From Christensenellaceae bacterium (GTDB lineage Bacteria > Bacillota > Clostridia > Christensenellales > Borkfalkiaceae), in assembly GCA_022768945.1 (NCBI GenBank), contig JALEKY010000024.1:1-64000 (forward strand): a stretch of 64,000 bases of DNA, given 5' to 3'. The notes beneath the pieces were generated by a model. That model was not told where the DNA came from and made no database searches. It was given only the letters and a program-made list of their open reading frames with translations. Within the stretch, counting starts at the first letter, position 1. Each line of letters starts with the position of its first letter. Of this stretch, positions 26,702-35,512 are shown in pieces. The position numbers and the translations under genes were made by a program.

Positions 26702-28384
26702 ATGAAAAAGATCGTTGCACTTCTGTCAATCGTATGCGCTTTATCTGTGTTTGCTTTCGGCGGTTGTTCGAATAAAAACGACAAACCTTCGGTTTCGGAT
26801 AACGATTTGGTTGAAAAATACGGTTATCAATACACGGATACTTCCGCGCCTATTCTCAACGAACAAGGTGCGAAAGACATCGCTTTCAACGTTTATTCTT
26901 CGAAGAACGCTTCCGCTCTCGATTATAACGATATGAAAATCATGCAGGATTTGTTCGAAGCGACAAACGTAAGAGTTTCTTGGGAAAACGTTTCCGAAAC
27001 GGTCTATTCCACGCAGAAAGCTTTGATTTTCAGCAATAAAGACAACAGACCGGACGCTATTTATCACGCGGGAATGAGCGCGGGCGAAATCATTCGTTAC
27101 GCAAACCGCAAGACGATACTTCCGATAAGCGACTATTTGCAGTATATGCCGAATTTCTCTAAGATTTTGGAGGAACGCCCCGACATAAAACAGCAGATAA
27201 CGAACGTTCAGGACGGCAAGATTTACTCTCTTCCGAGAGTGGAGGAGATGGGATTGCTTCAGAACCCGAACTTGCTCTTCCTCAATAAGAACTGGACTGC
27301 GAAAGTAATTCAGGCGGGTGCGGTAACGGGGCTTACGACGGACGACCTTAAAGACGGAATTCGTCTCACAAGCGCACAGATGGAACAGATTCTTACCTAC
27401 TTCAAGAACAACGATATGAACGGCGACGGTAAGAGTACGGACGAAAGACCTTTGAACTTCGTTTACAACAACTGGCAGGGTAATCAGTGCGACCTTTACG
27501 GTATGTTCGGACTGAACGACAACCTCGAGCACAGAGTTATAAAGGACGGCAAAGTTTTCTACACCGTTACGGACGATAAATTCAAAGAAGCCACGAACTA
27601 TATAGCGAATTGGGTATCCAAGGGACTTATAGACTCCGTGTCTTTCGAGCAATCGCAGGATAACTTCCTTGCAAACGGCAAAGGCGCGGAAAAATACGGC
27701 GCGTTCTATTGGTGGGAAAGCGAAACGGTTGTAAGTCACCCCGAAAACTATATAGTATGTCAGCCGCTCGTAGGACCGAACGGAGATCAGACTATCTGCG
27801 TTTCGAACAACCCCGAAATCAGCACCGGCGAACTTATAGTGTTCTCTGATTGTAAGAATCCTCAGGTTCTTCTCACTTACTTCGATCGTTATTACGCTCC
27901 CGAAATTTCCGCTCAGATAAATTACGGTCCCGTAGGCATCGTATACGAAGAAGAGCGCGACGAAAACGGAATGCTCGTAAACAAACCCGTTCCGGAAGGA
28001 AAGACTGTAGACGAAATCAGATTGCAGAATGCGCCTCTCGGAATATGCTATCTTAACGATTACGCGTGGAAAAACGTGGTAAATATGGAACCCCGCGCGA
28101 AGCTTCGTTCGCAAAGACTTGAAAAGTACGCTACGCCGTTCGTTCCCGAAAGCGTAACGCCCGTTCCGAATCTTCAGTTCTCGCTCGAAGAATTGAACGT
28201 GCTCTCGCAGTACGAAAACAACGTAAACGACTATATCAAAACAAATCTTATTACCTGGCTCACGAAGGGCGGCGTAACCGACGCTAAATGGAACGCGTTC
28301 AAAACCGAGCTTACGGGTAAAGTAGGTCTCGATAAAATTCAGCAGGTTTTCCAGGCCGCTTACAACAGATATATCGGTGAATAA
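26702..28384 (+). CDS. Extracellular sugar-binding lipoprotein (LplA/YtcQ-like)
   Basis: A 560-residue SBP, longer than ordinary maltose-type receptors but normal for the LplA group. The lipobox is FGGC with Cys22. The sequence DMNGDGKSTDERPL (about 238-251) is a calcium-binding EF-hand-like loop found in alginate and other oligosaccharide receptors. With the two permeases and GH32 enzymes around it, an oligofructan ligand is inferred. AAGGAGG lies upstream of the ATG. Confidence 0.88.
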   Translation: MKKIVALLSIVCALSVFAFGGCSNKNDKPSVSDNDLVEKYGYQYTDTSAPILNEQGAKDIAFNVYSSKNASALDYNDMKIMQDLFEATNVRVSWENVSETVYSTQKALIFSNKDNRPDAIYHAGMSAGEIIRYANRKTILPISDYLQYMPNFSKILEERPDIKQQITNVQDGKIYSLPRVEEMGLLQNPNLLFLNKNWTAKVIQAGAVTGLTTDDLKDGIRLTSAQMEQILTYFKNNDMNGDGKSTDERPLNFVYNNWQGNQCDLYGMFGLNDNLEHRVIKDGKVFYTVTDDKFKEATNYIANWVSKGLIDSVSFEQSQDNFLANGKGAEKYGAFYWWESETVVSHPENYIVCQPLVGPNGDQTICVSNNPEISTGELIVFSDCKNPQVLLTYFDRYYAPEISAQINYGPVGIVYEEERDENGMLVNKPVPEGKTVDEIRLQNAPLGICYLNDYAWKNVVNMEPRAKLRSQRLEKYATPFVPESVTPVPNLQFSLEELNVLSQYENNVNDYIKTNLITWLTKGGVTDAKWNAFKTELTGKVGLDKIQQVFQAAYNRYIGE

Positions 28385-28399
28385 AAACCGTTTAATTAA

Positions 28400-28429
28400 A
28401 TAATTACAGGAGATATAATTACAGGAGAT
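28400..28429 (+). repeat. Tandem 15-bp duplication carrying two Shine-Dalgarno sequences
   Basis: The unit ATAATTACAGGAGAT occurs twice head to tail (28400-28414 and 28415-28429), immediately before the ATG pair at 28433/28436. Only the second AGGAGA is correctly spaced; the first repeats the ribosome site 15 bases upstream. Confidence 0.9.
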
Positions 28430-28432
28430 ATA

Positions 28433-30262
28433 ATGATGAAAAAGAAAATTGTATCAATGCTCGTAGCTTTTTCGCTTATGCTCGGCACGGCTTCATTGGC
28501 TGCTTGTGATAACTCGTCGGAAAATACCGCTCCCTCGATTAACGGAGTTAAAGAATCTGTTACGGTAGAAGCGGGAACTCAATTCGACGCTTTGGACGGC
28601 GTAACCGCTTCCGACAAGGAAGACGGCGACCTTACGAATAAGATTACCGTTACTTCTATGCCTTCGCTCGAATTCGTAGACGGCAAAGCAACGCCGCAGA
28701 ACGCCGGAACTTACGAACTCACTTATTCGGTCGTCGACTCCGGCAAACTTTCCGCGGAAGAATATTCTACGCTTACGGTAACCCGCAAAAAGGGTGAAAG
28801 CGAAGAACTCTACAGATTCGATTTTTCTTCGGCAGTTCAGGGAGATCTTAAAAATTGGTACGGCGGTTATCAGGAACCCGCTGCGGGAACCGCGGGAGTT
28901 AAAGAGGGTGCGGTCGTTTACGACGTAACCAACCCCGGCACGGACGCCGGGCAGGTTATGCTCAAAAAGCTCATAGACGTAAAACCCGCTTCTTATAAGG
29001 TTAAATTCTTCCTTAAGTCCTCCGCTCCCACGTATATTCACATCGGCGCGAGAAACGCAACTGCCGAAGCGTTTGTAAACTACGGCGCGGCGTTCGCTAT
29101 CGAAGTAGGCACCGAAATTAAAGCGTACGAACTCAACTTCGAAGTAACCGAAAACGGTCAGTGCGAACTCGGATTGTATCTCGGTAAAATAGTTGTGGAC
29201 GCAACTCACGCTTCCCCCGACAGTTATACCGTAACTATCGTTAAAGCGGAAATTTACGAAACGGTAGGAACGGAAACCGAAGAGGCTAAATACTCTCAGA
29301 ACTTCTCCGAATCCGCCGACAGCGTATCGCTTTTGGCTTATCAGGAAGCTTCCGCAACCATAACAAACGAAAACGGCGCGGCTAAATTGACGATTAACTC
29401 CTATCCGACCGATAACGTAAACTGGAATTTAAAGGCTGTATTCGCTCTCGGAACCGTTACTCTCGACGGCGAAGGTAACTACTATTACAGATTAAAAGTA
29501 ACTTCAAAATACGCTCAGAGCGGCGATATATGCGTCGAAAGCAACGAAACCGAATGGCAAAACAGAGCGAATTTCTCTTCGTTCTCTTTGGCAGCGGGCG
29601 AAACGAAAGAAATCGTAACGAAGTTCCACAACGATAAAACCATTTCCGACGTGGTAATCAAAATGTATTTAGGTACCGCGAGCGAAGGCGTGACGACTAA
29701 CGAACTTACTTTCGACGATTTGTCCTTCGGTGAAGTAAAGGGCGATAAGAGCACCGAAACTACGGTCGATCGTTTTATGAACTTCGGTAAAGGTTCTGAA
29801 AACTACACGAACAAAAATACAATCTGGGATACTTTCAACGGAACAGACGAAGGCAACGAAAAGGGTATAGGCACTCTCTGGACTGAAAACAACTCTCTCA
29901 ATTACCGCATTTACGAAGGCGGCAACGTAGACTGGCACAATAAATTGTTCTTCGGCTATACGGACAACCCGTTGGTATTGCCCGCTAACTGCTACTTCAC
30001 TATCAAGTTTAAAGCGAGAGCGACAAAGGATATTACCTGCGCGATGATTCTTAACGCGCTCGGCGGCTGGGATCCTCGTCTTTCGGAATCCGTTGAAATT
30101 ACTACTGAAGAAAAGGAATTCACTTTCACCGTTTCGAAGGAATTCGTAGTGGATATGAACTTTGAATTGTTATTCCAATTCGGTTCTGAAGCTACCTCGA
30201 AACTCGGAGAAGTAACGATTACTTTCAGCGATATGGTTATCTATAAAACCGAAATCGCTTAA
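28433..30262 (+). CDS. Multidomain carbohydrate-binding lipoprotein
   Basis: A 609-residue surface lipoprotein (lipobox LAAC, Cys25). A bacterial Ig-like DUF5011-type domain (about 34-115, VEAGTQFDALDGVTASDKED) is followed by three beta-sandwich modules with the look of CBM family 4/9/22-like domains (about 125-275, 285-435 and 450-605). The last module resembles the C-terminal module of the lipoprotein at 34693 (DWHNKLFF versus DWYNKLTL, and FQFG near the end). No catalytic motif is visible, so its role is probably to hold fructan at the cell surface for the GH32 and the ABC importer. Confidence 0.72.
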   Translation: MMKKKIVSMLVAFSLMLGTASLAACDNSSENTAPSINGVKESVTVEAGTQFDALDGVTASDKEDGDLTNKITVTSMPSLEFVDGKATPQNAGTYELTYSVVDSGKLSAEEYSTLTVTRKKGESEELYRFDFSSAVQGDLKNWYGGYQEPAAGTAGVKEGAVVYDVTNPGTDAGQVMLKKLIDVKPASYKVKFFLKSSAPTYIHIGARNATAEAFVNYGAAFAIEVGTEIKAYELNFEVTENGQCELGLYLGKIVVDATHASPDSYTVTIVKAEIYETVGTETEEAKYSQNFSESADSVSLLAYQEASATITNENGAAKLTINSYPTDNVNWNLKAVFALGTVTLDGEGNYYYRLKVTSKYAQSGDICVESNETEWQNRANFSSFSLAAGETKEIVTKFHNDKTISDVVIKMYLGTASEGVTTNELTFDDLSFGEVKGDKSTETTVDRFMNFGKGSENYTNKNTIWDTFNGTDEGNEKGIGTLWTENNSLNYRIYEGGNVDWHNKLFFGYTDNPLVLPANCYFTIKFKARATKDITCAMILNALGGWDPRLSESVEITTEEKEFTFTVSKEFVVDMNFELLFQFGSEATSKLGEVTITFSDMVIYKTEIA

Positions 30263-30281
30263 AAAGGATAATATAAGGTTT

Positions 30282-30364
30282 GCGCATATGTTCCCGTTTT
30301 AACGCGGGGCGTATGCGCGGACGTTCCCTGAGCTCGAGCGTAAAATATGTTCGAGTTTAAGGAA
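30282..30364 (+). other. Structured intergenic RNA segment upstream of the fructokinase gene
   Basis: The 181-base gap contains two hairpins: GCGCATA/TATGCGC (30282-30288 with 30312-30318, inner CCCG/CGGG) and a longer one with TTCC/GGAA and CTCGA/TCGAG arms (30324-30364). Neither ends in a T run, so they are not ordinary terminators; a processing or stabilising element that separates expression of the transporter part from the enzyme part is possible. Confidence 0.4.
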
Positions 30365-30443
30365 GGTCGATTGATTATCCATAGGGCGGCTGATATATAA
30401 ATAGTTTAAAAGACTTTTGCCGTCGGATAAAGGAGTTTTTGAA

Positions 30444-31385
30444 ATGAAGAAAGTATATGCGGTAGGCGAAATGCTAATCGATTTTACCGCCGGGCAAATC
30501 GATAAACCCGAAAACGTAAACGTTTTTTATAAAAACGCGGGCGGCGCGCCGGCAAACGTAGCGGTGTGCGTTTCCAAACTCGGCGGAAAAAGCTCTATGA
30601 TAACAAAACTCGGTGACGATATGTTCGGCAGATTTCTTAAATACACCCTCGAAAAAGAGGGGGTTGAAACAGACCGCGTATTGTTTACGGACGAAGCGAA
30701 CACAGCCCTCGCTTTCGTTTCTTTGGATAAAGAAGGGGAGAGGTCTTTCTCGTTTTATCGCAAACCGTCGGCGGATATGCTTTTAAGCGAAAACGACGTT
30801 AATGACGTAGAGTTCGACGAAACGGATATTCTCCATTTTTGCAGCGTAGATTTAATAGACGCGCCCGTAAGAAAAGCCCACGACGCGCTCATCGCAAAGG
30901 CGAGAAGTTGCGGGGCAAAGATAAGCTTCGATCCGAATCTTCGTTATTCTCTTTGGAAAGACGGACAATCGCTTATAGATACCGTAAAAAAATACATTCC
31001 GCTTGCCGATTTCGTAAAGGTGAGCGACGAGGAGTTATTCGATATTACCGGTATTCCTGCCGAAGAAGAAGCCGTGCTTTCTCTTTTTAACGGCAACGTA
31101 AAACTCGTAATCGTAACGAAAGGCTCTCTCGGGGCGACCGCTTATACCGAAAAGGCAATCGTAACCGTGCCGTCCGAAAAGGTTGAAAAAGTTATAGATA
31201 CGACGGGCGCGGGCGATTCGTTTGTAGGGGCAACGTTGTATCAGCTTATAGAAAACGGCTTCGACATATCCGGCGAAGAGCTTAAAAAAATCCTTTTCTA
31301 CGCTAATAAAACGGCGGGTATAGTCGTAGGCGGAGCGGGAGCAATCCCCTCGATGCCGAGCGGTAAAACCGTATTCGGCAGATAA
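30444..31385 (+). CDS. Fructokinase (PfkB/ribokinase family)
   Basis: A 313-residue sugar kinase phosphorylating fructose at the expense of ATP. The N-terminal VYAVGEMLIDFTA and GGAPANVAVCVSKLGG motifs are those of ScrK-type fructokinases, and the C-terminal signature DTTGAGDSFVGA holds the catalytic base Asp258 and anion hole. The start at 30444 is chosen because AAAGGAG precedes it and the family starts at MKKVYAVGE; an in-frame upstream codon at 30417 has no ribosome site. It feeds fructose released by the neighbouring GH32 enzymes into glycolysis. Confidence 0.9.
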   Translation: MKKVYAVGEMLIDFTAGQIDKPENVNVFYKNAGGAPANVAVCVSKLGGKSSMITKLGDDMFGRFLKYTLEKEGVETDRVLFTDEANTALAFVSLDKEGERSFSFYRKPSADMLLSENDVNDVEFDETDILHFCSVDLIDAPVRKAHDALIAKARSCGAKISFDPNLRYSLWKDGQSLIDTVKKYIPLADFVKVSDEELFDITGIPAEEEAVLSLFNGNVKLVIVTKGSLGATAYTEKAIVTVPSEKVEKVIDTTGAGDSFVGATLYQLIENGFDISGEELKKILFYANKTAGIVVGGAGAIPSMPSGKTVFGR

Positions 31386-31422
31386 TTCCGAAACGTACGG
31401 CTTCGGGAAAAGGGAGGAAATT

Positions 31423-33162
31423 ATGAAAAAGATTATTCTTGTCGTTTTATCGGCGGTAATGGCATTATCGATAACCGGTATGACGGCTTGCGGAGACGGA
31501 AAAGAATACTCCGTAACGTTTGACAAAAACTGTTATGCGGAAGTGATCGTTCCGTCAGGTTTAACGGTTAAGGGCGGCGGAAAAATAACCGAGCCCGAAA
31601 CTCCTTCGAGAGAGGGATATTCGTTTACCGGCTGGTATTCGGACGCTTCGTTAACCGAAAAATGGGATTTTATGAAAGACGCGGTAAAAAAAGAAACGGT
31701 TCTTTACGCAGGTTGGATGAGAAGCGGCGTAACCGATAAGATTTCTTATCCGGATACGGATAAAGATTTTTCGAAATTATACACACCCGGGCAGCAGGAA
31801 GCGGCTTACGATTATAAAACGTATTTTCTTCCGTCCAAAAACGGCTCGGTTCAGCCGTACGTGGGCGATACGATGCCCTACTACGAGAACGGAACTTATT
31901 ATATCTATTATCTGAAAGACGGCGGAGATTCGTATAATCATTCTATATTCGTTGCCACTACCAAAGACTTTGTTAACTATGAGGAAAGAGGAGAAGTCGT
32001 TCTTGAATCCGACCGCGGCGACGCTCAGGATTCTTGGATAGGCACGGGTTCTCTCGTAAAAGTTGAAAATAAGTATTATTTCTTTTATACCGGCCATAAC
32101 GGCTCGGAAAGCAAGGAATTCAACGAAACGATAATGGTCGCGGAGGGTTCTTCCCCGACGAACTTCGTAAAAAAGACGGGTTGGCAGATTACTCCGCCGG
32201 CTTCGCTCGGTCAAAAACGCGATTTCCGCGATCCGAATGCCGTGTACGATCCCGAAAGCGGGAAAATCACTCTTACCGTAACGGCTGCTCAGGAAGGCAG
32301 AGCGAGAATTCTTAAATTAACGCTCGATAAAGATTTGAGCAACGTCGTCTATAACGGCATTATTTTTACCGACAGCACGGGAAAATATATGAATCTGGAA
32401 TGCAGCGATACGTTCAAGGTAGGGGATAAGTGGTATCTTACCTATTCCGCTCAGGACGACACGATGTTTTACGCTTCTTCCGATAATGAATACGGTCCTT
32501 ACGACGAGCCGAAGATACTCGACGGCAAGCTTTTCTATGCGGCAAAGCACGTTTCGGACGGAACGGATACCTACCTTGTCGGTTGGGCGAGAAGATCCGA
32601 GTCCGTTTCCTCCACTCAGGACGTTTCCGGCTGGGCAGGTAATATGATAGCTCAGAAGGTCGTTTCGGACGGCAACGGAGGAATATACCTCGCGCCCGTC
32701 GATTACTCTTCGCTTTTAAAAACTCGTCGCGCGTTAGCTGTGAATTCCACGTCCGTGGTTTTGGAGAGCGGTTCGAGAATATCCTATACGGACGCGTTTA
32801 ATTGCTACGAAAGATATATCGTAGAGGGCGATTTGTCCTTTACGAACGGTGGGGAATTCGGCTTTGCGTTCGACTACAACGGCACGGAAAACAAGTACAA
32901 AACCATTTATATAAACCCGGCAAAAGGAGTTATAGGGCTTGCTTTCAATAAGGGAAGCACGGTTATAACCGAAATACCCGTTTCGCTTTCAGCTAAAAAA
33001 GAATATTCGTTCAAATACATGCAGGAAGGCTCGGTCGGAGTTTTCTATATAGACGGGAAAGTCGCTTTGACCGTTCGTTTATACGGCTGCACGGGCAAAA
33101 ACGTAAAACTGTTTGCAAGCAACAACAACGTAACGTTGTCGTCCGTAACGATTTACACTTAG
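31423..33162 (+). CDS. Surface-anchored GH32 glycoside hydrolase lipoprotein (levanase/inulinase-like)
   Basis: A 579-residue lipoprotein (Cys23 in MTAC). An InlB/Flg_new repeat (about 28-98) precedes a five-bladed beta-propeller of GH32 type. The three acidic motifs are recognisable: GDTMPYY with Asp149 in place of the classical WMNDPNG nucleophile motif, RDFRDPN with Asp270, and LECSD with Glu326. A C-terminal beta-sandwich (about 430-579) is also present. The divergent first motif places it in a less-studied GH32-like subgroup. It would cut fructan outside the cell. Confidence 0.78.
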   Translation: MKKIILVVLSAVMALSITGMTACGDGKEYSVTFDKNCYAEVIVPSGLTVKGGGKITEPETPSREGYSFTGWYSDASLTEKWDFMKDAVKKETVLYAGWMRSGVTDKISYPDTDKDFSKLYTPGQQEAAYDYKTYFLPSKNGSVQPYVGDTMPYYENGTYYIYYLKDGGDSYNHSIFVATTKDFVNYEERGEVVLESDRGDAQDSWIGTGSLVKVENKYYFFYTGHNGSESKEFNETIMVAEGSSPTNFVKKTGWQITPPASLGQKRDFRDPNAVYDPESGKITLTVTAAQEGRARILKLTLDKDLSNVVYNGIIFTDSTGKYMNLECSDTFKVGDKWYLTYSAQDDTMFYASSDNEYGPYDEPKILDGKLFYAAKHVSDGTDTYLVGWARRSESVSSTQDVSGWAGNMIAQKVVSDGNGGIYLAPVDYSSLLKTRRALAVNSTSVVLESGSRISYTDAFNCYERYIVEGDLSFTNGGEFGFAFDYNGTENKYKTIYINPAKGVIGLAFNKGSTVITEIPVSLSAKKEYSFKYMQEGSVGVFYIDGKVALTVRLYGCTGKNVKLFASNNNVTLSSVTIYT

Positions 33163-33172
33163 ACAAAAGATT

Positions 33173-34696
33173 ATGATACACGAACATTTACATGAAAATA
33201 ACAATGAAAGAGTTTTTTCGGATACGTCCCGGAATAATGCTGAGTTTACGGTCGAAAGAGCTGAAGAGTATATTCGCGAAAACAAGGGAAATGTAGCTTT
33301 TGAAAGGCGGCTTACGTACCACGCGACGCCACCCGTGGGGTGGACGAACGATCCCAACGGATTTTGCTTCGCTGTAGGAAAATATCATTTGTTTTTCCAG
33401 TTTCACCCGTATTCGACCGAATGGGGACCTATGCACTGGGGACATTTCGTTACCGAAGATTTCATAGAATGGCAATGGGTAAAAACGGCGATCGCGCCTG
33501 ACGAAGAGTACGATAAGGACGGTTGTTTTTCGGGCTCTTCGATAGAAAAAGACGGAAAACAGTATATATTCTACACGGCGGTTTGCGGCGACAGGCAAAA
33601 TCAGGCGGAAGCGGTGTCCGAAGACGGGGTTGCTTTTGAAAAGAAAGGAATCGTTATTTCCTCGGATAAGTTGCCTGAAGGCTGTTCCGTGCACGATTTC
33701 AGAGATCCGTACGTGTTCAGGAAAAACGAAAAATATCATATGCTTTGCGGTTCGAAAGCGTCGGACGGGGACGGACAGGTCGTTTTATTCGAAAGCGATA
33801 ACCTCGATAGTTGGCGTTTTGTCGGCGTCGTCAGAAAAGACGATAAGCCGAAAAGCGGTATTTACGAGTGCCCGAGTTTTTTTACGGCTATGGGAAAGGA
33901 CGTACTCATAACGAGTCCGCAAGGCTATGTAACAGAAAAGTATCGTTACGGAAACGTTAATTCTTCGATTTACTCGGTAGGACAGCTCGACTTAAACACG
34001 GGCGTTTTTACGGCGGAAAGCGAGGATGAAATAGACGGCGGTTTGGATTTTTACGCTCCGCAGACTCTGGCGGCTCCGGACGGAAGAATTATAATGACGG
34101 CTTGGATGCAGATGTGGGGGAGAACGATGCCTACCGCTTCGGATGGTTGGGCGGGTTCGTTTATACTCCCGAGGGAACTTTATCTTAAGTACGGCAAGCT
34201 GTATCAATCGCCTGTCAAAGAAATCGAAAAATACAGAAGAAACGGCGTATTTTATAAAAACGTGAGCTTTGGCGAGCATACGGCTTTAAACGGCGTTTCG
34301 GGAGATAAAATAGAACTTAACGTAACATTTTCGATAGGGAATGCGGAGAAAATCGAGGTCAGATTTTTCGAAGGCGAAAACGAGTACGCTTCGCTTTTCT
34401 ATTCGGGGAGCGATAATTCCGTAACGTTCGACAGGTCGAAAGCCGGGACGGAAATTTCTTGCGATCCTAAAGAGAAAGACGCTTACGTTCGCTCGGTAAA
34501 ACTAAGCGGCAACGACGGTGAAATCTCTATGAGGATTTTCCTCGACGTAACTTCTTCCGAAGTTTTCATTAACGGCGGGGAGAAGGTTGTGACTAATAAC
34601 GTGTACACGAACGAAAAGGGAAAGGGAGTTTCTTTCCGTGCTTACGGCGGCGAAGCGAAAATTCTTTTCCTTGAAAAATACGATATAGAATTATGA
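33173..34696 (+). CDS. GH32 sucrose-6-phosphate hydrolase / beta-fructosidase
   Basis: A 507-residue cytoplasmic enzyme hydrolysing beta-fructofuranosides such as sucrose-6-phosphate or imported fructo-oligosaccharides. All classical GH32 motifs are present: WTNDPNG (nucleophile Asp60), HDFRDPY (Asp178) and YECPS (acid/base Glu232), followed by the C-terminal beta-sandwich with SSEVFINGGEKVVTNNVY. No signal peptide. Start 33173 lies 10 bases after the previous stop without a clear ribosome site, suggesting coupling; its stop overlaps the next ATG by four bases. Confidence 0.92.
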   Translation: MIHEHLHENNNERVFSDTSRNNAEFTVERAEEYIRENKGNVAFERRLTYHATPPVGWTNDPNGFCFAVGKYHLFFQFHPYSTEWGPMHWGHFVTEDFIEWQWVKTAIAPDEEYDKDGCFSGSSIEKDGKQYIFYTAVCGDRQNQAEAVSEDGVAFEKKGIVISSDKLPEGCSVHDFRDPYVFRKNEKYHMLCGSKASDGDGQVVLFESDNLDSWRFVGVVRKDDKPKSGIYECPSFFTAMGKDVLITSPQGYVTEKYRYGNVNSSIYSVGQLDLNTGVFTAESEDEIDGGLDFYAPQTLAAPDGRIIMTAWMQMWGRTMPTASDGWAGSFILPRELYLKYGKLYQSPVKEIEKYRRNGVFYKNVSFGEHTALNGVSGDKIELNVTFSIGNAEKIEVRFFEGENEYASLFYSGSDNSVTFDRSKAGTEISCDPKEKDAYVRSVKLSGNDGEISMRIFLDVTSSEVFINGGEKVVTNNVYTNEKGKGVSFRAYGGEAKILFLEKYDIEL

Positions 34697-35511
34697 AAAA
34701 ATATATTAAAGGCATAATTTGCCCCGTTATCCTATGCATTTGCTTCGGGCTGATTTCCTGCGGGGCGAATCCGAAAGACGTCAAGGCTCCCGTTTTTTCG
34801 GGCGTCAGCGAATTGAACGCGATTCTGTTTGAGGAGTGCAATCTGCTCGAAAACGTAACCGCTACGGACGAAACGGACGGCGACGTCACGGATTTAATAG
34901 AAGTAGCCGTTCTTCCTTTTTCGGACGTTAATAACGGCGTTTTCAGACCGAAAACGGTTGGAGAGTATCAAGTCGTTTACAAAGTAAAGGACAAAACCGG
35001 TAACGAGGCGAAAGCATATTCCAAAGTAATCGTTTCGGGCGGCGACGACAGACCGCTGTTCAAGGCGTTTGACTTTCACGCGAAAGACTTAGGAAGTGCG
35101 GACGTAGATTGTTATAACCACACCGAGGCAGGCGCTGCGGGCAGAGCTTCGTTCGATAACGGAAAGCTCGTTTATTCCGTCGAAAAATTCGGTGAGGTCG
35201 ATTGGTACAACAAACTCACGCTTATAAATTTGTCGTTGGTTTCGGGTAAAAAGTATTCGGTCGAATTTAAAGCTTCGGCTACAAACGCGCTGACTTTCGT
35301 TATGTTCGTAAACATAAACGGCGGTTCGTGGAATCCGGCGGTATCCGCATTCGTGTCTTTGACGGATAAACCTAAGGAATACGCGTTCGAAACGACAACA
35401 GTATCGTTAAGCGGAAATTACGCGTTGTTTTTACAGTTCGGAGGCGAGCAAAACAAATCGTTGCCCGCAACCGAAATTACTTTCGATTACGTAAGGATTT
35501 ACGAGATATAA
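34693..35511 (+). CDS. Carbohydrate-binding lipoprotein (short paralogue)
   Basis: A 272-residue lipoprotein (Cys23 in LISC) with an Ig-like DUF5011-type domain (about 35-115; VTATDETDGDVTD) and one C-terminal CBM-like beta-sandwich (about 120-272). Both domains match the first and last modules of the 609-residue lipoprotein at 28433, so the two are paralogues of different length within one operon. No enzyme motif is visible; a fructan-binding role is inferred. Four-base overlap with the GH32 gene and one-base gap to the esterase gene. Confidence 0.72.
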   Translation: MKKYIKGIICPVILCICFGLISCGANPKDVKAPVFSGVSELNAILFEECNLLENVTATDETDGDVTDLIEVAVLPFSDVNNGVFRPKTVGEYQVVYKVKDKTGNEAKAYSKVIVSGGDDRPLFKAFDFHAKDLGSADVDCYNHTEAGAAGRASFDNGKLVYSVEKFGEVDWYNKLTLINLSLVSGKKYSVEFKASATNALTFVMFVNINGGSWNPAVSAFVSLTDKPKEYAFETTTVSLSGNYALFLQFGGEQNKSLPATEITFDYVRIYEI

Positions 35512-35512
35512 A

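Noticed and set aside
26741-28114. 457-codon open frame antisense to the sugar-binding lipoprotein gene
   Set aside because: Composition is the mirror of the coding strand (Arg/Val/Phe-rich), no ribosome site or recognised domain; a shadow of codon bias.
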